Assembly: GCA_017311315.1 (NCBI GenBank)
Contig: CM029669.1
Coordinates: forward strand, 4,997,055-5,061,054
Source of the DNA: Dendrocalamus latiflorus
Lineage: Eukaryota; Streptophyta; Magnoliopsida; Poales; Poaceae
Direction: 5' to 3'
DNA length: 64,000 nt
Shown here: in pieces, positions 31,856-43,599 of the stretch
Position numbering within the stretch: position 1 is the first letter of the stretch
Layout of the letters: each line of letters starts with the position of its first letter
Made by a program: the position numbers and the translations under genes
The notes under the pieces: generated by a model
What the model was told of the DNA's origin: nothing
The model's database searches: none
Seen by the model: the letters and a program-made list of their open reading frames with translations, nothing else

Positions 31856-34800
31856 TTATTGTACTTGCTTATTTCCTTTAAAAATTAGCCCTTCATCATG
31901 ATCAATGCGTACGTAACTAGTTTCATCATGTTGTTCATCGTCGACCCTTATGCCATTTCCAAAAGGAGGTAACTCGTCAAATTGATTGTATTACTCCTCG
32001 TCCACTACATTCTCCACTCCGACAATTCTCCTTTTTCCATGAAGAACTACAAGACGTTTCTTATTTGCCGGGTCGGTTACATAGAAAACTTGAACAACTT
32101 GATTGGCGAGTACGAATGGTTCGTCTTTGTACCCGACACGTTGGAGGTCCACGGTCGTGACACCGTACTTGTTAACCTTCACCTGTGGGAGATGCACCCA
32201 ACGGCAGCGAAATAAGGGGATCTTGAAAACCACATAGTCGAGCTCCCAAATCTCTTCTATGAAGCCATAGTACGAGTTTCTCGACCCATCGGTACTGAAT
32301 GCATCTATGCGGACACCGCTGTTCTGGTTAGTGCTCTTGACATTCTGAGACTGTGTATAGAATGTGTACCCATTTATGTCATATCCTTGCCATGTCACAA
32401 CTGTAAATGTCGGCCCTTTTGCCAACCATGTCAGCATCTCACTCGGCGAGCTCCTAGCGATTTGCTCCTTCAACCATTGGTTGAACCAACAGTTGTGTTG
32501 CCTCATGATCCAAACATCCGGCCGCTCCGGATTCTGTTGCCGAAGCACACCCTTGTGCTGGTCCACATAAGGCGTCACTTCAGTCATGTGTTGCAACACC
32601 GTGAAATGGGCTTGAGTATACATGTCCATATCTGGAGTGATTGCTTTCCTTCCGATAGTTCCGAGACTCTTCAGCCTCCCCTCATGACGAGATTGAGGGA
32701 CACCTATCGGTTGAATCTGAGCCATATAATCGACACAAAACTCAATGACCTCTTCGCTTGCATAACCTTCGACGATGCTGCCCTCCGGCCGAGAACGATT
32801 CCGTACGTAGCACTTGAGAATTCCCATGAACCTCTCAAATGGGTACATGCTACGTAGGAATACAGGCCCGCACATTTTTATTTCCCACACAACGTGAACA
32901 ATGAGATGGACCATGATATCGAAAAACGAAGGAGGGAAATACATTTCAAGGTGACATAGAGTCATCACCACCTCGTCCTGCAGAGCATCTAGTCCTTCGG
33001 GATCGATGACCTTCTGAGCAATTGTGTTAAAGAAATAACATAGCCTCATGATTGTCTCTCGGACTTTGATCGGCAAAATATTTCTAATTGCAATAGGGAG
33101 CATCTGTGTCATCAGCACATGACAATCATGAGACTTCATGCCATTTAACTTCAAATCTTGCATCGAAACAAATTTCTTCACGTTGCCGGAGTAACCAGAC
33201 GGAACTTTGACACCATGGAAGCACTGGCACAGTTCTGTTTTCTCAGCCTTGGACAGAGTGTAACACGCAGGGGGAAGGTACGTTCGTGCATTATCAGTGC
33301 ATGTCGGTGCTAACTCAGGCCTGATGTCCATATCAACCAAGTCAAGCCGTGCGTTGACGCCGTCCTTTATTTTATCACGGATGTTCAGTAAGAGACCAAT
33401 CAAGCTGTCGCACACATTCTTTTCTACGTGCATGACGTCGATGCAGTGCCGAACATCTAGGTACTCCCAATAAGGTAAGTCCCAAAATATTGATCTCTTC
33501 TTCCAGGTGTTCTTCTCATGAGCCCTCAATTTACGTCCCTTTCCGAGGACAACATCTAAATCCTTAACCATATCATAAACCTCGTGTCCCCTTAAATGCC
33601 TTGGAGCTGAACCGTCTTCCTTCTCTCCGTCAAATTGTTTCTTCATCTTGCGGTATGGGTGAGCCCTCCGAAGGAACCGGCGGTGACGCATGTAGACGGT
33701 TTTGCGTGAGTGTCTCAGCCACACACTCTCGGTACCATCTAAACAGTGAGTACAAGCTTTGGCACCTTTTATACTATGGCCCGATAGGTTACCAAGGGCA
33801 GGATAATCATTTATGGTGCAGAACAATAAGGAGCGCAGAGTGAAGTTCTCTCGTTTGTATGCATCCCATACCTGTACCCCTTCGTTCCACAGTACTTTTA
33901 GATCTTCCACCAATGGTGCTAGGAACACATCGATATCATTCCCAGGTTGTTTTGGCCCTTGGATAAGTATCGACAGCAAAATGTACTTTCGCTTCATACA
34001 CAACCAAGGAGGAAGGTTATAGATGCAGAGAGTCACGGGCCATGTGCTATGTCGACTGCTCATGCTACTGAATGGATTCATTCCATCTGTACTCAGTCCA
34101 AACCTTATATTCCTTGGTTCTGCACTGAACTCTGCAAAACTCCTATCGATGTTTCTCCACTGCGCGGAATCAGCAAGGTGTCTTAGCATTCCATCCTTCT
34201 TGCGCTCCTCCGAGTGCCAACGCAGCAGTTTTGCCTCCTTTGGATTTGCATAAAACCTTTTCAAACGGGGAATTATAGGAAAATACCATGCCACCTTAGC
34301 AGGAGGTCCTTTCTTCGCCTCTGTTCCCTCGCCATCATCTGATTGATTGTTACGTTTGTATCGGGATGTGTTGCACACCGGACATACATGCATGTTTGCA
34401 TACTCTTTACGGTAGAGGATACAGTCGTTCGGGCATGCATGTATTCTTTCTACTTCCATTCCCAACGGACAAAGAACCTTCTTAGCTTTATACGTGGTTT
34501 TACGCAACTCATTTCCCTCCAGAAGCATGTCCGCTAAAAGACCTAGCAGCGCCGTGAAACTCTTGTCGGACCAACCGTTGCTTGCCTTCAATTTCAACAG
34601 TTCAAGCACGGCCGACAACCTCGTGTACTTGCAGCCCGTGTACAAAGGTTTCTATGAGTCCTCCATCAAGCCATGGAATTTAACATACTCTCTCTCATCA
34701 TAGTTCTCTTCTACATCGCGAAGCATCTGATCCAGATTATCATCGTGCAACCTATCCGAATCCGAGCCACAATCGACATCAGCTGACGGCATGTCATTCA

Positions 34801-35098
34801 CTTCACCTGCGATGTCATCCGGGGGCATATCATTCACTTCACCGGCGATGTCATCCGGCGGCATATGATCATTCACTTCGCCATGACTGGTCCAACACGT
34901 ATAATACTTTTTGAAACCCCTCCAAATCAAGTGCGCTTCAATTTGCCCTCGGTTCTTAAACATCTTCAAATTCTCGCAGTCAGTGCATGGACAGCACATA
35001 TATTCCACCCCCTTATTCAACATATCCTCCTCGGCGGCTCTTATAAAAGCAGAAACGTCATTAATGTACTCTTCACTCACACGGCTCGCGGCATACAT
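31856..35098 (-). pseudogene. TNP2-like CACTA transposase, nearly full length, two in-frame stops
   Basis: N-terminal piece 35098-34652: a transposase-associated domain (RVSEEYINDVSAFIRAA...CPCTDCENLKMF) and an acidic repeat (GEVNDMPPDDIA, three times). After a TAG at 34652-34654 comes an 884-codon open frame, 34645-31991. It holds the TNP2/Transposase_21 region (NDCILYRKEYANMHVCPVC, WYFPIIPRLKRFY, FGLSTDGMNPF, CTINDYPALGNLSGH, DVMHVEKNVCDSL), a DUF4218-type region (LEMYFPPSFFDIMVHL, FLRSMYPFERFMG) and a DUF4216-type region (ELDYVVFKIPLFRCRWV). It stops at a TAA (31991-31993) where CACTA-1 has GAA, about 45 codons before the natural end near 31856. No frameshift is seen. Of the copies in the window, this is by far the closest to a working transposase gene; whether the long frame alone is active is unknown. 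Confidence 0.92.
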
Positions 35099-35429
35099 CC
35101 AGCTTCAGTCCTACGTTACGTACATATATAACAACTTAGTATTAAAATCTAGAATCACTAATTATAACTACATATATACCGGCCACATTTATTATATTGA
35201 GACTTAATTTCCTAGCTCAATTCATATTACAAACACAATAGCTATTATATAACCAACAATTTTGCAAATTAACCATCTTCAATAACCACTCATGGATTAC
35301 TTACAGTACCTAAATTGTAATGCAATTAAAAAAAATAAATTTCATTACTAACCATATCTACAGCAACCAGGAAAGTCGAAATCTTAATTCAAAGCTCAAT
35401 CTCTGCCTCTTTCCACCAAATTAACTAGC
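35099..35429. other. CACTA-3 5' region, no gene
   Basis: AT-rich, between the right subterminal array and the TNP2 start. It probably contains the TNP2 promoter and leader on the minus strand. No clear box stands out. Confidence 0.4.
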
Positions 35430-35750
35430 CTGAAAAACCGTCTGTGAACATTCCCAGACGGTTCTTAACAACAACCGGCTGTGATAGTCGACACAACACA
35501 GACGGTTTTTAATAAAAAACCGTCTGTGATAATCCCAGATTATCACAGACGGTTTTTAATAAAAACCGTCTGTGATATTCCAGTATCACAGACGGTTCAG
35601 CGGTAAGAACCGTCTGTGATACTCCTTTTTCCTGCCACAAATACCACAGACGGCCTTCAAATTAAAACCGTCTTTAATAGTTTACATCACAGACGGTTTC
35701 ACAAAACCGTCTGTGATTTGCCGTCTACTATTAGCCTTTCTGTAGTAGTG
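35430..35750. repeat. CACTA-3 right (5') terminal repeat and subterminal array
   Basis: Paired ATCACAGACGGTTTTT and AAAACCGTCTGTGAT units ending in CTGTAGTAGTG at 35750. It is nearly identical to the right end of CACTA-2 (14690-14961), including the odd units GGTTCAGCGGTAAGAACC and ATCACAGACGGTTTCACA. Confidence 0.93.
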
Positions 35751-35753
35751 ATA

Positions 35754-36136
35754 TATCATATATATATATGGTTACTATAGCTAACCAAAAAAAATCAAAG
35801 ATGCGTTTCTTTTTACCAATAGCCAAGCCAACCAAGTATTTAACCAAAATCAACTAGTATATGTATGTTTTCATGTTTGATGACTCACGGATCACGGATG
35901 GATGATTACTAAAATCAACTAGTATGTATGCTGTGACGTGGCTGATGGATGGTAACTAAAATCAACTAGCATATATATGTATATATACATGCTACTGCTT
36001 CCTTGATGAACCCAAAACAAAAAAACAAACCGTGACTATGCCTTTACTTCACCTGCGAATTACTGTGATCAACAGCAAAAAGTAACACAGAGCTAAGACT
36101 TGACTCTCTCTCCGGTGCATGCGTTGGATGGATCTT
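35754..36136. other. Intergenic, no gene
   Basis: AT-rich sequence with short related words (AAAATCAACTAGTATA three times at 35847-35970). Nothing coding is recognised. Confidence 0.4.
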
Positions 36137-36511
36137 TTAGGGCCTGTTTGGGAGAGCTCCACCAGCTCCAGATCCACGAAAAACAACACCACTCCACGAA
36201 ATTTTACCCAAACGCTCCAGCTCCGCGAAATCTGGATCCACCAAAATCCTGGATCTGAGGGCCAGATCCATGGATTTCATGGAGCTCCTCAAGGGGTGCT
36301 CCACCGTGAAGTTGGGTGGTAATTACTCACCAATGCCACTGGTTACATACCCCATCCCACCAAAAGTGGCTATTTCCACCAAAACCTCAATTTCGTGGAT
36401 CTGGAGCTGCTGTACAAGCCAAACACTCCATGGTGGGATCCCAGATCCACGGTGGAGCTGCTGCTCCAGATCCACGTTTTCAGTGGTGAAGCTCTCCCAA
36501 ACAGGCCCTTA
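36137..36511. mobile_element. Tourist-type MITE (PIF/Harbinger), TSD TTA
   Basis: Element 36140-36508 (369 bp) starts GGGCCTGTTTGGGAGAGC and ends with its inverse, with 24 of 26 terminal bases matching. It is flanked by TTA at 36137-36139 and 36509-36511. The GGGCCTGTTTGG terminus and TTA target are those of grass Tourist-like MITEs. The interior is rich in CCAGATCCACG/CGTGGATCTGG words that can fold back. Long frames through it are spurious. Confidence 0.93.
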
Positions 36512-37534
36512 CTTATTGAAGACGTTAGCTTCTCTTGCCTGTGTTGACGCGACGCTGGTTGATCTCGTGGAGCACGGCACCTCACGCATGCAGTATCGAC
36601 GACCGAGGACGGAAAATCTCGCACGTGACCCGAGGCAAAAAGAATCCGACGATGAAAAGAGCTCTCGCCTGCGCACAAGAAAACGCCACTGCCGCCTGCG
36701 CACAAGAAAACGCCGCTGCAATTTTTCTACCCAAACTGAACTCGTTCCCAAAAAGTCGTACCGAACGACTCGGCCAACCCCGCATTTTATTATGAGCCAG
36801 AGTCCGCCTCCGTTTCCAAAATGGCGTCGTCTCTGAAATTAAATACAAATTTCAGCTCTTAATCCTAACACTACTCGTCCAACTGGACCTAGATTTTTTT
36901 TATCTTAACCAGACTTTTAGCCCACTAATTTTTAAGGGACCCGAAACCCTTCATAACACAGGTTTTCACACTTCCGATTTTTCAACTCATCGCGCGTCGA
37001 AGCCTCCAGGACCGCACCTCCTGTATTTTCTCCACGCACCATCCACCTTTGATCTCTATGTGCTCCAGCGTAAGCCCGATCACCTTGTGACATCCTCGAC
37101 CGCTCGGACCTCAGATTTCCCCCTCCTAGTCCCGGTCTTCCTCGTCACCGACTATGATCGTCTCCACGCCCAACCTGCACATGCAAAGACCAAAGAATAT
37201 TTTTCCCGGCACAAGTTCTCACCAACTTGACCGATATTAGTCCACACACACGCACACGCTCGAATAACAATATTAAGCAATGTTGTCAATTATTCATCAT
37301 CATAAAAATTCTAAACCTAGCCACATGGTCTAACAATTATTTATGCACAAATTGATTTTTCGTGCAATTTGGGTTAGACTCATAAAGAGTTGGACTAGTA
37401 ATGACCTGGCCTAGTTCGACATGCCGTTCATGTTCCAAATGTATATCTTTTTGTAGTATTTTTGTTACAAAGTCATGGCATTTTTGAAGGTGATCGATAA
37501 TATAGTTCATCAAGAGTGCAATATTTTTTGTTGT
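36512..37534. other. Intergenic, no gene
   Basis: No supported gene. A 24-26 base unit GCCTGCGCACAAGAAAACGCC is duplicated at about 36668-36718. Frames extending from the MITE into this stretch have no recognisable domain. Confidence 0.45.
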
Positions 37535-37665
37535 ATTCTGACTTGTTGATGGGGTGGACCTTGAAGTGAGCCATGCATGGCCCCTCAGTGAGGGTTTGGG
37601 TGGAAGTGTAAATTTTCTACTCTAAAATGTCATATTTTTGTACGATAGCTACGAGCCTTTGACAA
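37535..37665. repeat. Second copy of the 6653-6834 segment
   Basis: Aligns to the CACTA-1/gypsy flank: GGGGTGGACCTTGAAGTGAGCC, GGGTTTGGGTGGAAGTG, CTAAAATGTCATATTTTTG and ATAGCTACGAGCC match in order, with one deletion of about 45 bases. Non-coding. Confidence 0.6.
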
Positions 37666-38058
37666 TAAATCAATTAATTATTTTTAATAAACAGAAACCG
37701 GCAGGAGAGGTACCAATTTTACCTCTAGTAAAAAATAGTACTACTCGGCAAGCATGCATGTAGATTCAAGCATTTTTACCTTACGACATTCTGTTTTCCT
37801 TAAATAGATAATTAACTGATGGATAAGTTACACAAATAAACTTGCAGAGCTTACATACCCTAATAACTAGACACACACATACACACTCAGCTTATGGACT
37901 CACTAGATCCAATAAACTTGTCACAACCTTTATTCTGCACGGACAAACAAGGCTGGCAATCATGCAAGGACCAAAACGATCTATGCAACTGACCAAAGCA
38001 ACGTCACTGACCATCCTTCAGCTTTGCAAGCTAAGGAGCACGTGTGGATTAAACGGAT
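37666..38058. other. 3' flank of the Ole e 1-like gene, no gene
   Basis: AT-rich stretch that presumably contains the 3' untranslated region and polyadenylation region of the gene at 38059-38804. No other coding signal. Confidence 0.4.
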
Positions 38059-38804
38059 TCAGTGGTAGATCGGAGAACTCGGGGACGGTGGTGCGTTACC
38101 GTGCTCCGGCGACGGCTTCGGCTTGGGTTCAGGCTTGGGCTCTGGCTTCGGCGGCACGGGCTTCTTGTGGAAATAGTCGTGGAAGTGCTTCACGATCGGA
38201 TGGTCACAGAGGAACGCCGAGGTGCATTCGACAGACGGGTAGTGCATCTTCCCGGCGACGGCGACGAAGGTGGTCTTGCCGTCGACGTGGTCGTCTGACA
38301 GCGGCACGATCTTGGACGGCTCCTGCCCTGGGCACGGCGTGCTCGCCGTGCTGTGGAGCTGCGCGAAGCAATCGTTGCTGTGGAGGTCGTCGGAGAGGGG
38401 GATACTAAAGGAGCCAGAGTAGTCGAGCTCGCCGACGGCCTTGCTCTCGTACTCGCCGTTGTCGTTCTTGCACTTGATGGCTACTTGAAGACCTGAACAT
38501 GGCCAAATTGTCAATAGTTAATTAGCTTGATCAGAAGCATCACCGATCAGCAGTACTCACTAACTAGCAGGTGACAGATGACCGGATAGCTAGCTAGCTA
38601 TAGTTTTGTAAATCTAGGGTTTTGATAATAAATCTATGTACCCTTGAAAGCGTCCTCCGCTTTCATGTTCTTCCTCGCGCAGTCAGCACACTTAGCCATG
38701 CCGACGACCACCGACGCCGCCTCGCCGTCTGCAGCGTTCGCAGCGGTGATCGCCATCAAAATGGCGCAAACACCATAGATTAGGCCTCTTGGTGCAGCTC
38801 CCAT
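38059..38804 (-). CDS. Secreted Pollen Ole e 1/extensin-like protein with proline-rich tail (two exons)
   Basis: Exon 1 is 38804-38642 and exon 2 is 38492-38059, joined across a 149-base intron with GT (38641-38640) and AG (38494-38493) borders and a shared Gly codon; 198 residues. Residues 1-24 form a signal peptide (GLIYGVCAILMAITAANA). The mature part has the Cys pattern of the Ole e 1 fold: CADC near residue 42, IKCKN, NDCFAQL, STPCPG, ECTSAFLC. SGSFSIPLSDDLH is in the middle. The C-terminus is a KPEPKPEPKPKPSPE proline/lysine tail ending NAPPSPSSPIYH. Such proteins are extracellular or cell-wall associated. This is the only intact host gene here. Fragments of close paralogues lie at 39553-39700 and 61093-61256, so it belonged to a small local family. 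Confidence 0.9.
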
Positions 38805-38882
38805 TGTGCAACCCTAGCAAGCTATGGCTTGTGTTGAGTGGCGGTGGAGATGGGTGATGAGCAAGGAAAGGCCATGAACGGT

Positions 38883-38891
38883 TTATATATA
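38883..38891 (-). promoter_or_regulatory. TATA box of the Ole e 1-like gene
   Basis: TATATATAA on the minus strand, about 80 bases upstream of the ATG at 38804. The spacing allows a short 5' leader. Confidence 0.75.
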
Positions 38892-39552
38892 GGCGTCTGC
38901 ATTGATCATAGAGATCGATGAGGACGAGGAAACAAGGTGGAATAATATGATTGAGAGGTCAGCTAACTTTTGGCGCCGAAATTACAGGTCTCGTATTAAT
39001 GATGTCCGTTGATTTGATCACGCACCGATCGATATGCTCTCTCTTGGTCCTCATGTCAACTCCGCTATTACAGCTGGTACGTTATGCAGGTACCACGACG
39101 TTTGTTGCAGCACATGCATTCCACCTCGATCCCATTGGTGGTATTCTGCAAGCAAAGCTGCGTTGAAGTATGCCTTAATTAGGTGCAAGATAATTAATTT
39201 GTACTCCAGTGAACAGTACTTTGTTCTATAAAAAGGCAGTAGATGTTGGGACCTGGATTTACATCCAGACCCTACGTGTATTATGAGGTATTTCCATGAT
39301 CAGTGGCTTGGGCCACACTATACAATATTGGTGAATATCACATTCATTCATACGTATAAATAAAAGGGTACTTGATATTATATAAATAGTCATAATTAGG
39401 CTTCATGACTTGGTTTTATATAACGGGTCTACAAACCAAATAAGTTTATTCAAAAGTAGCAGCGGAAGGAAAAATAAACCAAATGAGACCTCCATGATTT
39501 CCCCATTACATAGAGAATTCAACTTCGAAGCACGAACAAAGGTTGTATTGGT
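38892..39552. other. Upstream region of the Ole e 1-like gene, no gene
   Basis: About 650 bases with no supported coding sequence. It presumably contains the distal promoter. Short plus-strand frames here lack any recognisable domain. Confidence 0.4.
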
Positions 39553-39700
39553 ACTCGTGGCCGTTCATTCGGCTGACCTGTTGTGCATCTTGCGGGCGGC
39601 AGCAACGAAGGTGCTCTCACCATCGTTGTTGTTTGACAGTGGCACCATCTTGGAGAGCTCTTGCCCTGAGCACTGGCTGCTCACTGTGCTATGGAGCTTG
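39553..39700 (-). pseudogene. Ole e 1-like paralogue fragment, cut by copia insertions
   Basis: The minus strand aligns with exon 2 of the gene at 38059-38804: TGCTCAGGGCAAGAGCTC, CCAAGATGGTGCCACTGTC and GCAAGATGCACAA correspond to the Pro-Cys-Pro-Gly, K(I/M)VPLS and KMH stretches. An early stop follows the KMHNRSAE stretch. The upstream part is lost: at GAGCTTG the copia B LTR had inserted, and copia A later inserted at the same spot. Fragment only, not functional. Confidence 0.8.
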
Positions 39701-41974
39701 TGAAGGACCGAAATTGCAACAGAGGGGGGTGAATGGTGCCTTAAAACCGCCCCAAGTACTCACACAATCTTCTTGTCCAATAGCTATAGAAGCTATGAAC
39801 AAAGAATGTGGATGCTTACTGGGAAACCAAAATTAGATCAACAGAAGAGCTGAAACAGGTTCGGTCGAAAAGGCTACAAAGCAACAAGTTTGAGTGCTCA
39901 CTGGAGACGAAGAGAAGAACACAAAACAGAAAAGAATTTACTGAAAAGCAAAGACTTGTCCAAAGACTGAAAATACCGGACTTGACTGAAGAAGCTTACT
40001 GAAAAGCAAAACTAAGACTGACAACACTTCGCTGAAGAAATAAAATGGATCTGAAATAGCAAGCTCTGATCTTGCCGAAATAGACTCAAAAGACTATATG
40101 CTGCAGAATGTCTTGACTGAAGACAGAACATAAAACAGAGAGGAAAAACAAGACAGAGAAATGAAGCAGTCTGAGAGCAGGCGACAACAAGATGACAGAG
40201 AGCACCTGACTGAAAATGGACTTAACAGTAACTACTTCATAGCCGAAACAAGAAGCAGAAGAGATAGTTTAGAGTTAGCGAGATTGAACAGAAACGCATG
40301 GCCAAACTGAGAAGAACAAATAAAGACTTCATGAGCAAAAAACCTTGTTCAACAAAGACTTCACTGAAAGAACCAAAAACAGACAGGAGACTACAAGGGC
40401 TGAAATTAGAGCAGACCGGATACTACAAACACAAAAGACTGCAAGCACCAAGGAAAAGCAAAAGCAAAGAAAGGAAGCAAAATCGAAAGGCAAAAGCAGT
40501 CATGCGCCGTGAAGAAAATCGAAATCTTCAGACTGAAAACTGACTGAAGTAGTAAATACTGAAAAGGTGGGGAAAACAGAGAAAAGACCGAATGGTTGCT
40601 GTGCTTCTCAGATCAGTGAATTAGAATTTCAAAGTAAATAGCAGACCCATCTCAGGAAGCGAACTTATAGATTGAAAGAACAGTTTGGCAGAAAAATTGA
40701 CAGAGAAGAACCACTCAACTGTAAAGACTGAACCTCTGAAGAATGAACAGGAAAGACAAAATTCAGACATATGGCCAAGTACAGTCTAGAGCTGAATTAC
40801 CGAACAGAGGAAGTGCCCAAAATCCAAATAGCTTAAGATTCTTAAATCATCTGAACAAGAGACTTTTGAGCACAACCGTGAAATGACCTTAGATCGAGAA
40901 AACACACAACTAAAACAACTCTTTCGGCCGAGACATCAAGAGAACAAGAATGCTCTGCCTCCAAAAACAGTACACCCTAGAAAGAGCAGAAACAGAGGAA
41001 ATTTGAGTGAGCAAATTCTTGAAAGAAAAACTACGATTGAAATCTTTTGCTTTAGGAATAGGCTAACCAAGAAGCCTTGAGGAGATACCCAGTTCTAAGC
41101 ACAATGATTCTGAGGCTACTTGAATAAAGATTCAACTCAAAATCAAAAGAAACAGAGAAGAGCATAGAGCAGTGAAGAAGAAGAAACTGGGCAGGACACA
41201 AAGAACAGAGCAAGAAACCATAGCATCTCAAACACAGGATTTCACAAATGGATTCAAAGAGATGAATGATTACATAGAAATCTTCTTACAGCCATCTCAC
41301 ACTCATTCTCATATTCTAAGAGAGCAGACACAAAAAAGAAAACAAGAACCACTGCCGACCAACTCACTCAAAAAAAGAGACAAAGCAATGTAGTCTCTGC
41401 CCAACCACTCCTCACATAGACAATGGACAAAAACAAAAACTACACCTACTACTAGTGCACAACCCTCCTATTTATAGCTTCCGATTACCGGGTTTACAAC
41501 TCACTTTACACGCTAACTCAAACCGAATCCGCTTCCACTTTGCAGCCTTTCACATTTTACCAAAATACCACTCCTGCACCTTCCTGGAAGCTTCCTCTTT
41601 TTTTGTTGTCCAAGTCTTGCAACCACTTTGAATCCTCGCCGTCTTTGGCATCTCCTGATCGTTTCGACCTCAGTACCACCTGTGCCTAGTTCAGCCATCC
41701 CATGCCTCGCCACGACTTAGCCTCAAAGTCATGCAACCATCCCAGACAAGAAAATATCACATAGCACCGCTCGAAATAATATGAACAAAAATCTGTATTA
41801 GATAAAGCTTACTCGCAAAGCATCCCTGCTGGTTGTAACCTACTTACTACAAATTGAATTCACACGGTATGAAATGCTCATAGACTACGACTTGGCACAA
41901 ATCAAACTCAAACTTTCCAGAACAAGTGTCAATTACTCATCACACACATGGGGTCACCTCCACATGGTCTCTCA
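39701..41974 (-). repeat. Copia A 3' LTR
   Basis: 2274 bp, TGAAGGACCG...CATGGTCTCTCA on the plus strand. It is rich in AAGACTGAA/ACAGAGAA-type words. A TATA-like TATAAATAGGA lies at about 41466-41476 on the minus strand, mirrored in the right LTR. It contains the empty site (CACACGGTATGAAATGC, about 41862) for the CACTA-4 insertion present in the other LTR. Frames inside are not genes. Confidence 0.93.
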
Positions 41975-43599
41975 ATCTCTCCTCTGATGAGTATATTGAC
42001 AAACACAGAAAAAGCATAAAGCTGAGTTTGTTTTGAGAGTCACACATGGTCTAAAAGAAAAACAAGGAGACTCAAGACCATGTTGATAGAAGAGAAAACA
42101 GGAGCAGAAACGGAAAGAGCAAATTTTTCTCCAAAGCTCCAAAAATAGTCCCTTGAAATGGCTTTTTCTTCATTATTCTCCCCCTTTTGGCAATAAAATC
42201 ATCAGGATGGAGGGAAGAAAATGAAGCATGACTCAATTGAAATGACTGTAGTTTATTCATTTTGAGCATGATGAGCCATAAAGATTATCCAAAATGACCT
42301 TTTGAGTATTACACCAAGCCATAACACAATAGAATGCTATCTAGATCATGACAATGCATGTATGGACAAGCTAAACCAAATAGGTCATAATCTGAAAAAT
42401 TAGATGAATTGCTTAGCATGTCAAGTTGTTCAATATTATAGTCTAGCTAGAGGTATCCAAAGATGATGCAAGCTATGTCAATATTCTAAGTGGAACCAAG
42501 AAGCTAGTATTGAATCAATTTAGAGTGCTACAAGTTCAAGAATGAATCATTTGTTCAAGTACTTGGTCTTTTCGTAATTAAGCAAATTTAACACAATTGA
42601 CATGCTTTTCTTTTTAGAAACTCATGGTTGTTTCCAACCAAAATTTTGTTTAGTCATGTGCTAGATCTCAAGCCTTATGCGACCACTCCAAGCTAGAAGC
42701 TTAAGAAGATGATCTTGGTCAACCAAAACTCCCCTGAGTTCATGTCTAGTGCAATGGCAAGCAGTCTCATGAGAAAGAATTGGTGAGATCAGTTTTTTCA
42801 CACAAAAGAGATCTTTTTGCTTAACTCAGCAGTTAATAACAACTCATGCCTCACGAAGAAACTAGCATAGCTCAATCTAAAGCTCAATAAAGATTCAAGA
42901 CTTAACTCAGCCTATTTGACATGGCATGAATCATAAAAGCATAACTAAAGACAGACTAGTCTCAAGAGCTGACATGACATGATTTAATTCCAGTTGTGCA
43001 TTTTTAATCAACCTATCATAGCAAAGACTAGACTACACATATAAAGTCATGATAAATCTAGCAATTTAGCACAGATTATGGCAAGATGTAAAGCAGTTGT
43101 TTTATGTCATAACAGGATAATAATTAAGGCTCCATGTAGTTATATTGCAATGCACAATGACATGAAATGTAAGAAAATCCTGCTCCCCCTCAACAATAGA
43201 TGCACTTTTAGTTCAAGTTGAGTTATGTCAACATTAAGCTCTAGCAAATCTCAAAAGAACTCCCCCTGAACCAAAGCAATAAGAACGAGAAGCTGGCAAG
43301 AAAATCAGAAAAGGCAGTCCTTAAAGCATAGATAAGATATAGATAATACTATGGCTTAGACTGGCTCTCATCTACCCCATATAACGCTAGGATTATTAGC
43401 TGGTCTTCTATCACACTAGGGAGTAAACACGTTCCCTATCTACCCAAGGGTGGCGCAACCCTCGCTAGACCTATAATAAGTGAGTGAACTCAACCTAGTG
43501 AGAAGAGAGACAGCTAATAAGCAGCATCCTAGAATCATAAGATGAGAGGAAGTAATCTAAGCTACTGAGAAAGAGAACTACTCTAATCTATGCTAGAAC
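41975..43599 (-). other. Copia A 3' non-coding region with purine tracts
   Basis: No conserved frame. On the minus strand there is a purine run next to the LTR (CAGAGGAGAGAT, 41975-41987), the stronger TGCCAAAAGGGGGAGAA near 42176-42192, and further GAGGGGGAG/CAGGGGGAG tracts near 43183 and 43262. Multiple polypurine-like tracts after pol are familiar in SIRE-type elements. No envelope-like frame is seen. Confidence 0.6.

Larger units (their letters stand above)
15359..35750 (-). mobile_element. CACTA-3: near-complete two-gene CACTA element with nested insertions, TSD ATA
   Basis: Starts CACTACTACAGAAAAGG at 15359 and ends CTGTAGTAGTG at 35750, with ATA on both sides (15356-15358 and 35751-35753). 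Genes read on the minus strand. The TNP2-like transposase is at 35098-31856, an internal motif cluster at 31556-31430, and the Transposase_24/Ulp1-like gene at about 31400-27416 continuing at 16021-15665. Total span is 20,392 bp. Removing the gypsy (11,384 plus 5 bp) and the solo LTR (921 plus 5 bp) leaves about 8.1 kb, a normal size for an autonomous CACTA. Compared with CACTA-1 it lacks about 0.8 kb between the Ulp1-like gene and the left array. Confidence 0.95.

Noticed and set aside
36270..36836. 188-codon plus-strand frame as a host gene
   Set aside because: It begins inside the Tourist MITE, crosses its terminal repeat and target duplication, and shows no recognisable domain.
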